Source: Hemileia vastatrix
Taxonomy: Eukaryota > Basidiomycota > Pucciniomycetes > Pucciniales > Zaghouaniaceae
NCBI GenBank assembly: GCA_030280995.1
Contig: JASXTE010000011.1
Coordinates: 17,316,603-17,380,602, forward strand
Length of the DNA stretch: 64,000 nucleotides
Reading direction: 5' to 3'
Notes under the pieces: generated by a model
What the model was told of the DNA's origin: nothing
Seen by the model: only the letters and a program-made list of their open reading frames with translations
Database searches by the model: none
Shown: piece by piece, positions 12,625-22,974 of the stretch
Layout: each line of letters starts with the position of its first letter
Numbering within the stretch: position 1 is the stretch's first letter
Translations under genes and position numbers: made by a program

Positions 12625-13690
12625 TGGAAGATTGTCCTCTACCTGGTTGTTTCCCTCTTTGTAGGCATTGTGATTTTCAATGTCCTTTTTTCCACAGTTG
12701 AAGCATCCAGAGCCTCTTTAATTTGCCCATGACACATTGCATGTGGAAACTCCTTCAATAGCCAGGTCAGGTGCATCAGGAATGTATTCTGGTTGAACGG
12801 ATAAGGTGAACAACAATGGGGTTTCATTTTCTCCACCCACAAATGTTTTATGAATGTTTGAAGCTGATATAGCCACTTCGTTTGCTGTTTGACTGGAGGG
12901 GTCTGTGCGTAATTGGCTGTTGAGTAAGGAGACAACTTCCAAAAGGTGTTTCAAAGAGGGATTGAGCAAAACAAGTATGAGCATGGCTTTCAAGGAATCC
13001 TTGGTGAAGTCAAAACCAAAATTCTCAAGCTCTTCCAGTAATTCATCTATTTTTGCAAGGTGTTCTGCAAAGGTGCCACAGGAATCAAAAGACAGGCAAT
13101 GTAGAAGTCGGTATGAAATCAGTTGGCTGCTGACTGATTTGACACTGAATTTCCCAGACAGTTGTTGGAAATCTTTTTGTGCTGGTCAAACTTTCATGAT
13201 TGCCTTTTTGTGGAAAGGGGAGACTGAATGGTAAATGGCTGACCATGCAAGTTAATCCATGTCATGGTCAAAGATGGGGGCTGGCCCATCTAAATAAGAA
13301 GATAGACACAGGTATTGGCCTAAAGTCACCCACAGTTCTTGTGACCAATCAGCAAAGTTTGATCCATCAGCTGAAAGGCATGTGATTCCTTTGGCTGCTT
13401 TATTTAATTTGCCTTGGAACTTGTACAGATGTTCTCCCCAGAGGATGGTGTCAATTAATGGGATATCAAGGGGTGGGTAAGAAGGGGCATTCTGATTTGG
13501 ATTTGGCTTAGATGAGGATGAAGTAGATTAATGAGGTGGTACTACTTTTCCTTTTTGGTCTGACACAGTGTCAAATAATGCAGAGGCAGACAAATCAGAG
13601 GAGAAAGCCGGTGATAATTCTGAATCAGATGCTGAAGGTTCATCTGTTGATCGGTTTTTTTATTGTTGTCTGGTGATAACCATTTTGGGT
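12625..13690 (-). pseudogene. Ty1/copia gag relic
   Basis: The minus strand, read across several frames and stops, resembles a copia-type gag. An acidic Ser-rich N-terminus is followed by segments such as IPLIDTILWGEHLYKFQGKL and FADWSQELWVTLGQY. Near the end lie TANEVAISASNIHKTFVGG and a CxxC-like zinc-knuckle relic followed by basic KSQCLQRGKQPGRGQ. At least five stops or frameshifts interrupt it. No protease, integrase or reverse transcriptase follows, so only the gag end remains. The 5' leader with a primer-binding-site-like sequence lies at 13780-13960 on the same strand. Confidence 0.55.
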
Positions 13691-13779
13691 GATGAAGAAT
13701 AAGACAGGACTTATTAATGATATGCAGCCTGGATGTTACTTGAAGGGAATGTGGTAGATATTGAGGCAGTAGAAGCGCA

Positions 13780-13960
13780 CTACAAGCCCATAACCTATTG
13801 TTCCATAAACCCAGGTCAGTGAGTCAATGCCTGTCTTCACTTACGCCAAATGGTGTGTATTACTTAAAGCAAGATGTACTAACCTATTGTTCCATAAACC
13901 CAGGCTGGTGAGTCAATGCCTGTCTTCACTTATGCCAAACAGTGTAAGGGAAGATTGGTT
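13780..13960 (-). repeat. Copia LTR end with tandem duplication and tRNA-iMet-type PBS
   Basis: A roughly 70-nt block (beginning AACCTATTGTTCCATAAACC on the plus strand) occurs at about 13792 and 13881, a period of 89 nt. On the minus strand the last copy runs into GGTTATGGGC (13795-13786), the core of the copia-type primer site complementary to initiator tRNA-Met. The duplicated block is thus the end of an LTR, repeated with a short filler between copies. Confidence 0.5.
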
Positions 13961-14317
13961 TACGGGACACAAACTATATACATGCTACCGAGCTGTGACC
14001 TAACCTAATGTGTCACTCTCACTATTCCAACACACATACTGATTGGTGACTATAGAACTGAAGCCTCAGTTAGAGGAATATTCTACAATCTAAATAATCT
14101 GTTTATATATACAATAAGTTCCAAATACAAGTATTTTATGTTCTATTTCATATTAAAGATTAACCGTATTAACCTTGATCTTTACCAAGACAGATCAGTA
14201 TAGAAATTTTAGGGTATACTCACCTGTGCCACAGCAACCCTAATTCATGTATATAGTTATAGCAACTTACTACTGTTAGAATTGTGAGGTATTAAGATAA
14301 TCAATCTATTCCAAAAC
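13961..14317. other. Unassigned repeat-flanking DNA
   Basis: No gene seen. It lies between the copia LTR end and the next LTR-like unit. Confidence 0.35.
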
Positions 14318-14618
14318 TGTTATGGTGTTACCATACTATGTACTTAGCTAGTCTCTCATCAGTATATAGTGTAGCCTCCAAGTACATCGGAAACCTTTCC
14401 CTGGTTCTGCAAGGCATCATTCTCTACAAAAACAACTCTCTCATGCCAATAAGAAAGACTATCCTTGACAGCACTGACGTAGCGGTGGATACATCAGCTA
14501 TTTGCACGTGGTGTTAGGTTGTCGCCTGATCATTGTAATGGTGTTGCCATACTATGTACTTAGCTAATCTCTCATCAGTATATAGTGTAGCCTCCATATT
14601 AAGGAGGAAAAGGATAGT

Positions 14619-14689
14619 GTCCCCTACAGGAGTCAAACCTGTGACCACTTATGACATGTTAGTTGCTCTAACCACTGAGCTAAGGAAAC
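14619..14689 (-). tRNA. tRNA-like sequence (pseudogene or SINE head)
   Basis: On the minus strand the 71-nt sequence folds as a cloverleaf. The acceptor GTTTCCT pairs with AGGGGAC (two G-U), the D stem is GCTC/GAGC, and the T stem ACAGG/CCTGT is perfect. Pol III boxes are present: A box TAGCTCAGTGG and B box GGTTTGACTCC. The anticodon stem has a mismatch and the loop CATGTCA lacks the usual U33, so the formal anticodon TGT is doubtful. The segment is missing from the related copy at 14345-14403, suggesting it was inserted. A decayed tRNA or tRNA-derived SINE fits better than a working tRNA. Confidence 0.5.
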
Positions 14690-15055
14690 CAGTGCGAGGT
14701 AAACCCACAACACTCCGAGTACATCGGAGACCTTTCCCTGTATAATAGTTACGATTTTTCCTAATTCAAAAGTTTAGTGGTGCGACAGTAAATTCTGTAC
14801 TCATACGGGTGTATGAGTCAAATAAGAAGAATGTAAATAGTTAATATTTCCTAATTGATGAATGTTAACCATTAGTTATACAGAATATATATATACTATT
14901 GAAGGATGACGTGTTGCTACTGAAGGATTCCTGAGTATTCCACACGTGCTTAACACATTTCTGAGTATTGACTTATAGACGTGATTAATCAATGAGGGTG
15001 AATGATGTTATTATTAGATTGTATATATAGTAGATGTCTTTATTCTAGGTTCCCT

Positions 15056-15620
15056 ATCCAATCTCATATTTCATCTTCATCAAATACTGATTGATCAACA
15101 ATCTTTTATTTTCTTTGCTTGAAACATCTTTTAACTCGCTAAACTATTATTCGTTCAATACCCTTCTGTTTGTCAATCACTGGGGACAGGTACATGTACT
15201 GTGTTATTGTTATATTTGCTATGACTGATTGTAGTATATCTTTAGGTGATTGTCACGACTGAATATAGAGGGTATCTATTACTAACGAATAAATACTTTA
15301 ACTATTTAAAAGGTATTGTTTACTTTTATATTTCTAATAATCTTAATGCGGAATCCAATCTCATATTTCATCTTCATCAAATACTGATTGATCAACAATC
15401 TTTTATTTTCTTTGCTTGAAACATCTTTTAACTCGCTAAACTATTATTCATTCAATACCCTTCTGTTTGTCAATCACTGGGGACAGGTGATTGTCACGAC
15501 TGAATATAGAGGGTATCTATTACTAACGAATAAATACTTTAACTATTTAAAAGGTGATTGTCACGACTGAATATAGAGGGTATCTATTACTAACGAATAA
15601 ATTTTTTAACTATTTAAAAG
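15056..15620 (+). repeat. Tandem LTR leader: intron-containing copy then intron-less copy
   Basis: Block A (134 nt) occurs at 15056-15189 and 15353-15486. Block B (67 nt) occurs at 15246-15312, 15487-15553 and 15554-15620. In the first copy A and B are separated by 56 nt (15190-15245) beginning GTACATG and ending CTTTAG, with a branch-like TGACTGAT. In the second copy A joins B exactly at that boundary. The B-B junction at 15553/15554 also matches what splicing from the end of B (AAAAG|GTATTG) to the start of the next B would give. Confidence 0.8.
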
Positions 15621-15731
15621 CTTTCGAATCAATATATACATCTTTTTATGTATTTGCCATCACTAAAGTTAATAAGGTAATTCATCTCTAATTATGTTAC
15701 CTGACACTCGTGGGATAGATTACCCATAACA

Positions 15732-16145
15732 CCCGGGTTCTGCAAGGCATCATTCTCTACAATCATCTCCCCTTATTTTACTTTCATGATTTTTTTCATT
15801 TTTATGTCTTCTCCATGTGGGGGCGGTTGTCAATCAGTATCTCACCAAGATTATCTCACGGCTTAAATAAGAAAGATTAATCAGAAAGTTATATATGGAT
15901 AAGACACTAAAGTTTATTAACGTTGATCTCTGTAATATTGTAAATATTGTTGTTATATTTAGACAATAGAAAGTTAAGCATATATTCTATTTATTGACGT
16001 ATACAATATTGTATGACGTACATTTTCACGTTTTACTTGAAAATGTATATTTAAACTTATACTTAACCGTAAAATTTTGAGAACATAAAAAGGCGGATGT
16101 TATTTCCTTAAATTCCACAGCAGGCTTTTAATCTACAATTTCAAC
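15732..16145. promoter_or_regulatory. Upstream region of the secreted-protein gene
   Basis: This AT-rich stretch has no open frame of note. ACATAAAAAGG near 16085 is a plausible TATA element about 60 nt upstream of the ATG at 16146. Assignment is positional. Confidence 0.35.
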
Positions 16146-16965
16146 ATGATTTTTATCAGTGCTATTCTTCTAATTCCTTTCTTGATAGGCATATCCCTTT
16201 CAGTGTCTTCACCAGCTCCTGAGAATATTGATTGCACCGGCTATACGCAAAACCCGGATAAAAAATTCTTCAGTAAGTCGGAATTTTGAACGAATGTTTG
16301 GGATTCATACTGATGCTTCAAAAATTAGCATGTACCTCTCCGAAGCTGATGCGATGTCAGACTTGCGAGATTAGAAGTAAGTATTTCTTGACGAATAGTA
16401 TAGTGGTTTATTACTCAGAGTACTAAATTTCTTTTTTTAGACGCAAAGAACTGTAAAGCCGACTCAAAACACAATCGAACAACTGTGAGCTGTACCTGGG
16501 CTTACTTTCTCAACAAAGATGGAAGTATTAGTAGGCATTTTTCATTTGGTGAGGTGTACAGTCAAGTCACAAAATCTTGCGGAATTTTCGAAGAAAAAAT
16601 AAAATTTTCGCCCACAAAAAAATGATTTGCTTATTCAAAAGGAAGTACCCCCGCCCTATCCTTAACACTTTTGAATAGGCAAATCATTTTTTGTTAAGAA
16701 CATCTTTTATTTTTTCGTCAAAAATTCTGCAAGCTTTTATGACTTAGCTGTACATACTGTGCCATTTCTAACTTTGTTGATTCAAACAGATGTATGTGAA
16801 AACGAGCAATTTAACTGGTTTTGTCAACAAGCAGATGAAAGAAAAACTACCCGTAAGTAAATCACGCCTAATTATATTGTTTTGAATCGCTAATGATAGC
16901 GCGCCCGTTTACGTTGGAGTGCAGCTTGCAAATCCTGCGTTCCTACCAACGTTACTACACAGTAA
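16146..16965 (+). pseudogene. Small secreted cysteine-rich protein gene with one apparent frameshift
   Basis: The ATG at 16146 starts a classic signal peptide (MIFISAILLIPFLIGISLSV) followed by a mature region from about residue 21. Exons inferred from canonical sites: 16146-16376, 16441-16548, 16790-16852 and 16925-16965 (TAA). Phases agree across all three introns. The mature chain holds about ten Cys, including CxxC pairs and the segment SCTWAYFLNKDGSI, a layout common in rust secreted candidates. The frame breaks in the TTTT run at 16284-16287: upstream reads to a TGA at once, while the -1 frame stays open to the donor at 16377 and carries the next Cys residues. Either a base was lost (or mis-sequenced) there, or a 167-nt intron from 16275 to 16440 removes the block. 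Function is unknown. The third intron contains a large hairpin. Confidence 0.6.
16555..16754. repeat. 87-nt-arm imperfect inverted repeat inside an intron
   Basis: The arms 16555-16641 (starting TGTACAGTCAAGTCAC) and 16668-16754 (ending GACTTAGCTGTACA) are inverted copies with roughly 80% match, separated by 26 nt. The left arm overlaps the start of the third intron of the secreted-protein gene. No target duplication was found, so a local inverted duplication is as likely as a MITE. Confidence 0.75.
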
Positions 16966-17179
16966 TAGATTTGTTGCACTTTGCTTTTTGTTACTTTTTT
17001 TATGCAACATGAATGTTTGGAAATCTCAATAACTAAAGACAGGGTGGTAAATAGTTGATTTTTACAACGTTATGCCAATATCTGGGTAGCTTCTCTGGTG
17101 GATTTCCCAACAATGTTCCCCTCTCTCTGTAGTCACTTATGGTTGTTATTGTCATTGCCCTTTGTCTTCCCCTCCTCTG

Positions 17180-17691
17180 TGTTAATATTCTATAAGCATT
17201 ACTATTTCATATATCCATATCTATACTTTCCGTTGTTAGCACACCCTTTATCACTATCTATATGCATACCCTAACCTAAGCATATTTAAGGATGTCGACT
17301 CACTATCTAGTCGGCATCCAAACTTCTATCTCTCTTAATTTATTATTTACTTATTTCTCTCTCTCAGTTTGTTTCCTTCTTTTCTCTGTCCTGTCCTCAT
17401 TCGTCCGCTCCTCCTCACTCGTCCACTCCAAGTCCATTGTCCATCTAAGTCCATTACATAGCTAATCTATTATATTGAATCTTATCAGGTAACATGTATG
17501 TGCTCTACGACTGCAATGAATCCAAACTTCTATCTCTCTTAATTTATTATTTACTTATTTCTCTCTCTCAGTTTGTTTCCTTCTTTTCTCTGTCCTGTCC
17601 TCATTCGTCCGCTCCTCCTCACTCGTCCACTCCAAGTCCATTGTCCATCTAAGTCCATTACATAGCTAATCTATTATATTGAATCTTATCA
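17180..17691 (+). repeat. 5' LTR of the copia element
   Basis: The LTR is 512 nt. A TATA-like CATATTTAAGG (about 17281) precedes the presumed transcript start near 17316. The segment 17316-17487 is repeated at 17520-17691 with a 32-nt filler (starting GGTAACATG) between the copies, so R-U5 is present twice. Confidence 0.9.
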
Positions 17692-17709
17692 GGGTTATGG
17701 GCCCAGCGC
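17692..17709 (+). promoter_or_regulatory. Primer-binding site, half-tRNA type
   Basis: GGGTTATGGGCCCAGCGC directly follows the LTR. It is complementary to the anticodon arm of initiator tRNA-Met (containing CCCATAACCC), not to a tRNA 3' end. Priming by a tRNA cut in the anticodon loop is known for Drosophila copia and relatives. Confidence 0.8.
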
Positions 17710-17808
17710 CCCTGCATTTAACTCAGTCTGGCTACTCCCCAATCAATTAATACGTCCTCACCACCCTCGAGTCCTTCATCTTCCTCTGCTTATACCGCTA
17801 CTGCTGGA

Positions 17809-20800
17809 ATGGCCTCCACTTCTAATCCCGCTCCTTCACCTGACTTCTCCTACCTCCAAGATTCCTCAAACTTCTCAGAAATTAAAGGAATCGAGAAACT
17901 TAACGATAAAAATTATAGCTCTTGGAAAACAGACATAAAATATGCCTTGACTGTTCGCAACCTAGATCAATTTCTAGAAGAGGACTGTGCAATACCCACC
18001 GACTCTGATCTCATGAATATCTTCAAAATTCGACAAAGACAAACCAATACAATAATCAAGATGTTTATGGACCGACCTAATCAACACAAATTTATTCTGG
18101 ACGATGATGCAGTAGAACCAGCTCAGCTGTGGAAACGCATCAAGGACCATTACGCCTCAAAATCCACTCAAAATTGCTCTTACGTTGTAAACCAATTGTT
18201 TAAAATCAAATTCACTGAAAGCAATATTATCGAAGCCATGAATGAATTTAGAGGAACAATGAGGCTGTTGAGGGAAGTGGCACCCGACTTATTCAAGGAC
18301 AATATTCTTTCATATATCATGGGCAACTACGTCTTGAACCTTCTTCCCGAATCGTATCAAACTTCAGCAACTATAATTCTAAGTAAATACGATATTACTA
18401 ATCAAAGACCTACGATCGAAAACATATTCTCCGATATTGAAACCGAGGTTACTCGACAAAAAGTTCTTAATTTATCCTCATCAGGTGCAGCTTTGGCCGT
18501 GGAAACCAAAGTTAAACACTTATGCTCAAAGGGCAAGCATAATCCTCTCGCCCCTCACTCAGAATCATCCTGCTTTCATCTTCATCCTGAGAAACGTGAC
18601 GAATTTCTCAAAAGAAAGAAAGAAAGGGAAAATCGCAGTTCCGACAACACTCACAAAGTATTGTCAGTATTTAACAACTTACCTAACGATCACGCCATAT
18701 TGGACAGTGGTGCTTCGTTCTCAATCTTTAACAATCAAAAATATTTCGATACATATCATAACTCAAAAACTGCTTTATCAATGGCCAACGGAGATGAGCT
18801 GACTGCCCTTGGACAAGGCAAAGCTCTCTTTTCTTCAACCTTAGGTCACAACTTTAACATAGATCATGCACTCTATGCACCGACCGTAAAGGCAAACTTA
18901 ATCTCACTTGTGGACATCTTATTGGACGGATGGAGCATCACCAATGAAAAAGGACGTTTTATAATCAAAAATGGAGACACACCCCTCATCGAATGCTCAT
19001 CAAAAGGACGTATTCTAACATTCCCGTTAGTTGCAAACTCTTATCACAATTCCATCAACTATATCAGTTCTCCGGACGAGAAATTGCGGATATTACATCA
19101 CAACTATGGACATCCAAATAATCAAACCATGGAAAAACTTTTCCCAGGTTTGAACTTTGCTTATTTCTCATGTAAGACTTGTGCACTCGCTAAATCTCAT
19201 GTTTTACCTTTCTCGGGCACTTTTCCTACTCCCGAATCTCCTCTGGATGTGATACACATGGACTTATGCGGACCGATTACTCCTGAATCTAAAGGAGGGA
19301 AATCCTACTTCTTCCAAATTGTTGATGGTCACTCTAGATACCGACACGTTCAATTTCTTCAACTAAAATCAGAAACCTTCGAAAAATACAAAACATTCGA
19401 AACCTTAGTTGAGAATCAATTAGATAAACGGGTCAAGTGTATAGTATCAGATAACGGGGGAGAATTCATCAACTTTACCATAAAAAATCATTTGAAAAAT
19501 AAAGGAATTATTCACTTACGTACGGCTCCCTACTCACCTCAACAAAATCCCATCGCAGAAAGAGGAAATCGCTCAATAGTCGAGAAAGCCAAGTGCCTAC
19601 TCATTGAATCTGGTCTTGATGCGCAATGGTGGGCCGAAGCAGTGAACACTGCCACTTTTCTCCTTAATATTCTTCCATCCTCTGCCTTACCCAACAATAA
19701 AACACCTTGGGAATTATGGCATAAAAATACAAAGTTACCGACCAAGTTACATCCTTTTGGCTCAGATGTAGTTTATAACCTTCAAAAACATAAGCGACTC
19801 GGTAAATTTGAAAAAGGAGGAGAAGAAGGTGTATTTTTAGGATACTGCGATGGACACATTAATTATCGAATATACTCTCCTTCCACCGACTCTATTATAA
19901 CAACTCACGACGTTAAATTCCTGAACACCTTTCATTTGTCAAGACAAATCTCAAAAGGAAACACTATAGAGACTCTACAATTCCCCGATATCTCCATCGA
20001 CCATAGTATTATTTTTACTGAATCCTCCTCCAACAACAACAATAACAAATCTTTTGAAGATATGCTTACTCCTATACCTGAACCTATCGAAGCTACTGAA
20101 TCGAATATAGAAAGCGAAAATTTGAATTTCTCTCAGTCAAACCACTACGAATACATTCCATATGACACTAGACCAACTAAAGAAATCTCCTCTCAAATCG
20201 ATCCCTCTAATATCCTAACCACGAAACGTAGGGCTAATGTTGCCTGTATGATTGTCACCCCATTTGATACTCCTCAGAATTACCACGAAGCCGTCAATTC
20301 ATCGGAAAGCGATGAATGGTTAAAAGCAATTAATGCTGAATTAAATAGTATAAATCATCACGGCGTCTGGGAAGAATCTACTTTACCATCGAACAATCAC
20401 CTGATTGGGACCACATGGACTTTCAAAAAGAAAACTGATTCAGATGGCAACATCATCAAATATAAAGCTTGACTTTGTGCACAAGGTTTCTCACAATTAG
20501 AAGGAATTGAATATAATGAAACTTACGCTCCTACTGGTCGTCTCGCCACTCTTCGATTTCTTCTTGGACTTGCTGCCTATAAAGACTGGGACTTATGTCA
20601 AATGGATGTGAAATCTGCTTTTCTCCACGGCAATCTTGACGAAGATATCTACCTTCGATTTCCACAAGGATATGTGCCCAAAAATGAAAACTTTTGTCTC
20701 CATCTCAAAAAGTCATTATATGGTTTGAAGCAGAGTCCTCGATGTTGGTATAATAAACTAACAAATTTCTTTACTAGCATCAACTTCAGGGCCAGTACTG

Positions 20801-21807
20801 CTGACCCTTGTTTATTCCTTCACACCGATCAAAAGAATCCCTGTTATGTATTCATCCATGTCGACGATCTTATCATTGGTGGCTCGTCAATCAACATGTT
20901 TAAGGAAAAGATAAGTAAAGCCTTTGATATTGGTGACCAAGGCAATCTTAATTGGATACTTGGTATGAAGGTTATTCGCAATCGAGCTGAAAGAACTATC
21001 ACTCTCACTCAACAACTCTACATCCAAAAGCTACTAAACGAATTCAATCATTCTAATTGTCTAACAGTCACCACTCCCCTTGTTCCCAACTCTCAATTTA
21101 CTCAGAACGATAGTCACAAATTGACCAATCTCTTCAACTACCGAAGAGCTATAGGCCTGCTGAATTACCTAGTCCTGTGCACTAGACCAGACTTAGCCTT
21201 TGCAGCCAGTTCCCTAGCTCAACACCTCAATCACCCTACCGACGAACAGATAGTGGCCTTTTTCCACATACTGCGTTATCTTCAACTAACTAAGGACTAT
21301 GGTCTAACCCTTGGAAAGGTACCAAACTCTGAATTTGGCTCTTTAATAGGATTTGCTGATGCCGATTACAATAAATCAGCTGATTCAAAATCAACATCTG
21401 GTTCATTAGTCTTTCACTTAGGGTTACTGAGCTGGCGCTCTTGTAAACAACAGTCAGTATCCTTATCAACCTCCGAATCTGAGTATTATGCGATGACTGA
21501 GTGCGGACAAGATCTATTATGGGCAAAAGAATTATTCAATGACTTTTCCATTCCTCTCAATTTGACTCAACTAAATGGCGACAATCAAGGTGCAATAAAT
21601 CGAGCCTTAAACCCCTTGTATCAACATCGTACTTGCCATATCAACACTAAAGTTTGCTGGTTGCGTGAATTAGTTAATACTCAACAAATCACTATAAAAT
21701 ATGTCTCTACTAATCATATGATAGCAGATATTCTTACAAAACCATTACCTAGATTTAAACATCATGAATTTCTTACTAACTTAAATTTGAGCCCAATGCC
21801 GTCTTGA
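17809..21807 (+). pseudogene. Copia gag-pol polyprotein, one in-frame stop
   Basis: The frame starts at ATG 17809 and would give 1332 residues, but TGA at 20470-20472 splits it into 887 residues and a remainder to 21807. The TGA replaces an expected Arg (context KYKA*LCAQGFSQ), consistent with CGA to TGA. Gag covers residues 1-280 with a GKHNPLAPH motif instead of a CCHC knuckle. The protease has DSGA at 299-302. The integrase has HHNYGH...CKTC near 430-458 and the catalytic D485 (VIHMD), D548 (VSDNGGEF) and E585 (IAERGNR). After the stop, the reverse transcriptase contains VKSAFLHGNL, SLYGLKQSPRCWY and the catalytic FIHVDDLIIG, followed by RNase H with CKQQSVSLSTSESEYYAM. All catalytic residues appear intact. 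Confidence 0.93.
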
Positions 21808-21818
21808 GCACGGGTGGG
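21808..21818 (+). promoter_or_regulatory. Polypurine tract of the copia element
   Basis: GCACGGGTGGG lies between the pol stop and the 3' LTR, the usual site for plus-strand priming. Confidence 0.7.
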
Positions 21819-22458
21819 TGTTAATATTCTATAAGCATTACTATTTCATATATCCATATCTATACTTTCCGTTGTTAGCACACCCTTTATCACTATCTAT
21901 ATGCATACCCTAACCTAAGCATATTTAAGGATGTCGACTCACTATCTAGTCGGCATCCAAACTTCTATCTCTCTTAATTTATTATTTACTTATTTCTCTC
22001 TCTCAGTTTGTTTCCTTCTTTTCTCTGTCCTGTCCTCATTTGTCCGCTCCTCCTCACTCGTCCACTCCAAGTCCATTGTCCATCTAAGTCCATTACATAG
22101 CTAATCTATTATATTGAATCTTATCAGGTAACATGTATGTGCTCTACGACTGCAATGAATCCAAACTTCTATCTCTCTTAATTTATTATTTACTTATTTC
22201 TCTCTCTCAGTTTGTTTCCTTCTTTTCTCTGTCCTGTCCTCATTCGTCCGCTCCTCCTCACTCGTCCACTCCAAGTCCATTGTCCATCTAAGTCCATTAC
22301 ATAGCTAATCTATTATATTGAATCTTATCAGGTAACATTTTGTTTCCTTCTTTTCTCTGTCCTGTCCTCATTCGTCCGCTCCTCCTCACTCGTCCACTCC
22401 AAGTCCATTGTCCATCTAAGTCCATTACATAGCTAATCTATTATATTGAATCTTATCA
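21819..22458 (+). repeat. 3' LTR of the copia element
   Basis: The LTR is 640 nt, longer than the 5' LTR because R-U5 is present two full times (21955-22126 and 22159-22330) plus a 5'-truncated third time (about 22338-22458). Fillers starting GGTAACAT separate the copies. Otherwise the two LTRs are nearly identical. Confidence 0.9.
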
Positions 22459-22564
22459 CTCTGTCCTCCTATCATGTAAATACTCATATGTGTCTCCCTC
22501 CTTCATGCCCCTTGCTGGGTGAGATTGTAAGAAATAAAAAGTAAAAAAAATATCTGGGTAGCTT

Positions 22565-22974
22565 TATTTTTTTGGGTTGAATAAATATTTGGTGATGGTA
22601 GAAGGTAGTTGACATATTGAGAATTTAATAGATTTCAATGAATTGCGATGAGACTTGTTTGGTTGAGAAGCTTGTATAAAAATATAGTAGTTGCATTAGT
22701 GAAGTGTTATTACATTGAGCTATTATACTGTTCTTCATGGAAAGACAATCATTAAATCCAAAATTCTAAGGGCCTAGTAACCGTTAAGAAGTTTTGTTAC
22801 GCTGTTTTCGCAAACCTACAAAGACCATGTGCAATTTATAATGGCAAAAATATTTAAAGAAAAAATTATTAATAAAATACAGAAAGAGGGTAAGTTATTT
22901 TCCCATAAAGCTAAAATCAACATCTATTAACAGACAATTTTTCTCTGATAGGCAGTTGGAAAATTTGTGGTATA
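22565..22974. other. Unassigned AT-rich DNA
   Basis: No gene or clear repeat seen. Confidence 0.35.

Larger units (their letters stand above)
14318..15731 (+). repeat. Large LTR-like unit with internal duplications
   Basis: The unit starts TGTTATGG and ends CCCATAACA, so it has TG...CA ends in a perfect short inverted repeat. A TATA box (TTGTATATATAG, near 15018) precedes a leader-like region at 15056. Inside, the first ~85 nt (CCATACTATGTACTTAGC...) recur at 14548, and GGTTCTGCAAGGCATCATTC occurs at 14404 and again just outside the right end at 15735. The five bases outside each end (AAAAC, CCCGG) do not match, so this is either one LTR of a larger element or a rearranged solo LTR. Confidence 0.5.
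17180..22458 (+). mobile_element. Ty1/copia LTR retrotransposon, nearly intact
   Basis: LTRs start TGTTAATATTC and end CTTATCA. The target duplication CTCTG (17175-17179 and 22459-22463) is exact, so both boundaries are firm. The order is LTR, tRNA-iMet-type primer site, one gag-pol frame (gag, protease, integrase, reverse transcriptase, RNase H), purine tract, LTR. The pol order with integrase before reverse transcriptase defines the superfamily. Only one in-frame stop was found, so the insertion is probably young compared with its neighbours. Confidence 0.95.
17077..22564 (+). mobile_element. Poly-A retroposon with 16-bp target duplication, split by the copia element
   Basis: AATATCTGGGTAGCTT occurs at 17077-17092 and 22549-22564. 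With the copia element and its TSD removed, the sequence between is about 170 nt and ends in an A-rich tail (GAAATAAAAAGTAAAAAAA) abutting the right repeat. A long target duplication plus a poly-A tail is typical of LINE-mediated retroposition. The body has no clear tRNA boxes, so its source RNA is unknown. Confidence 0.6.
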
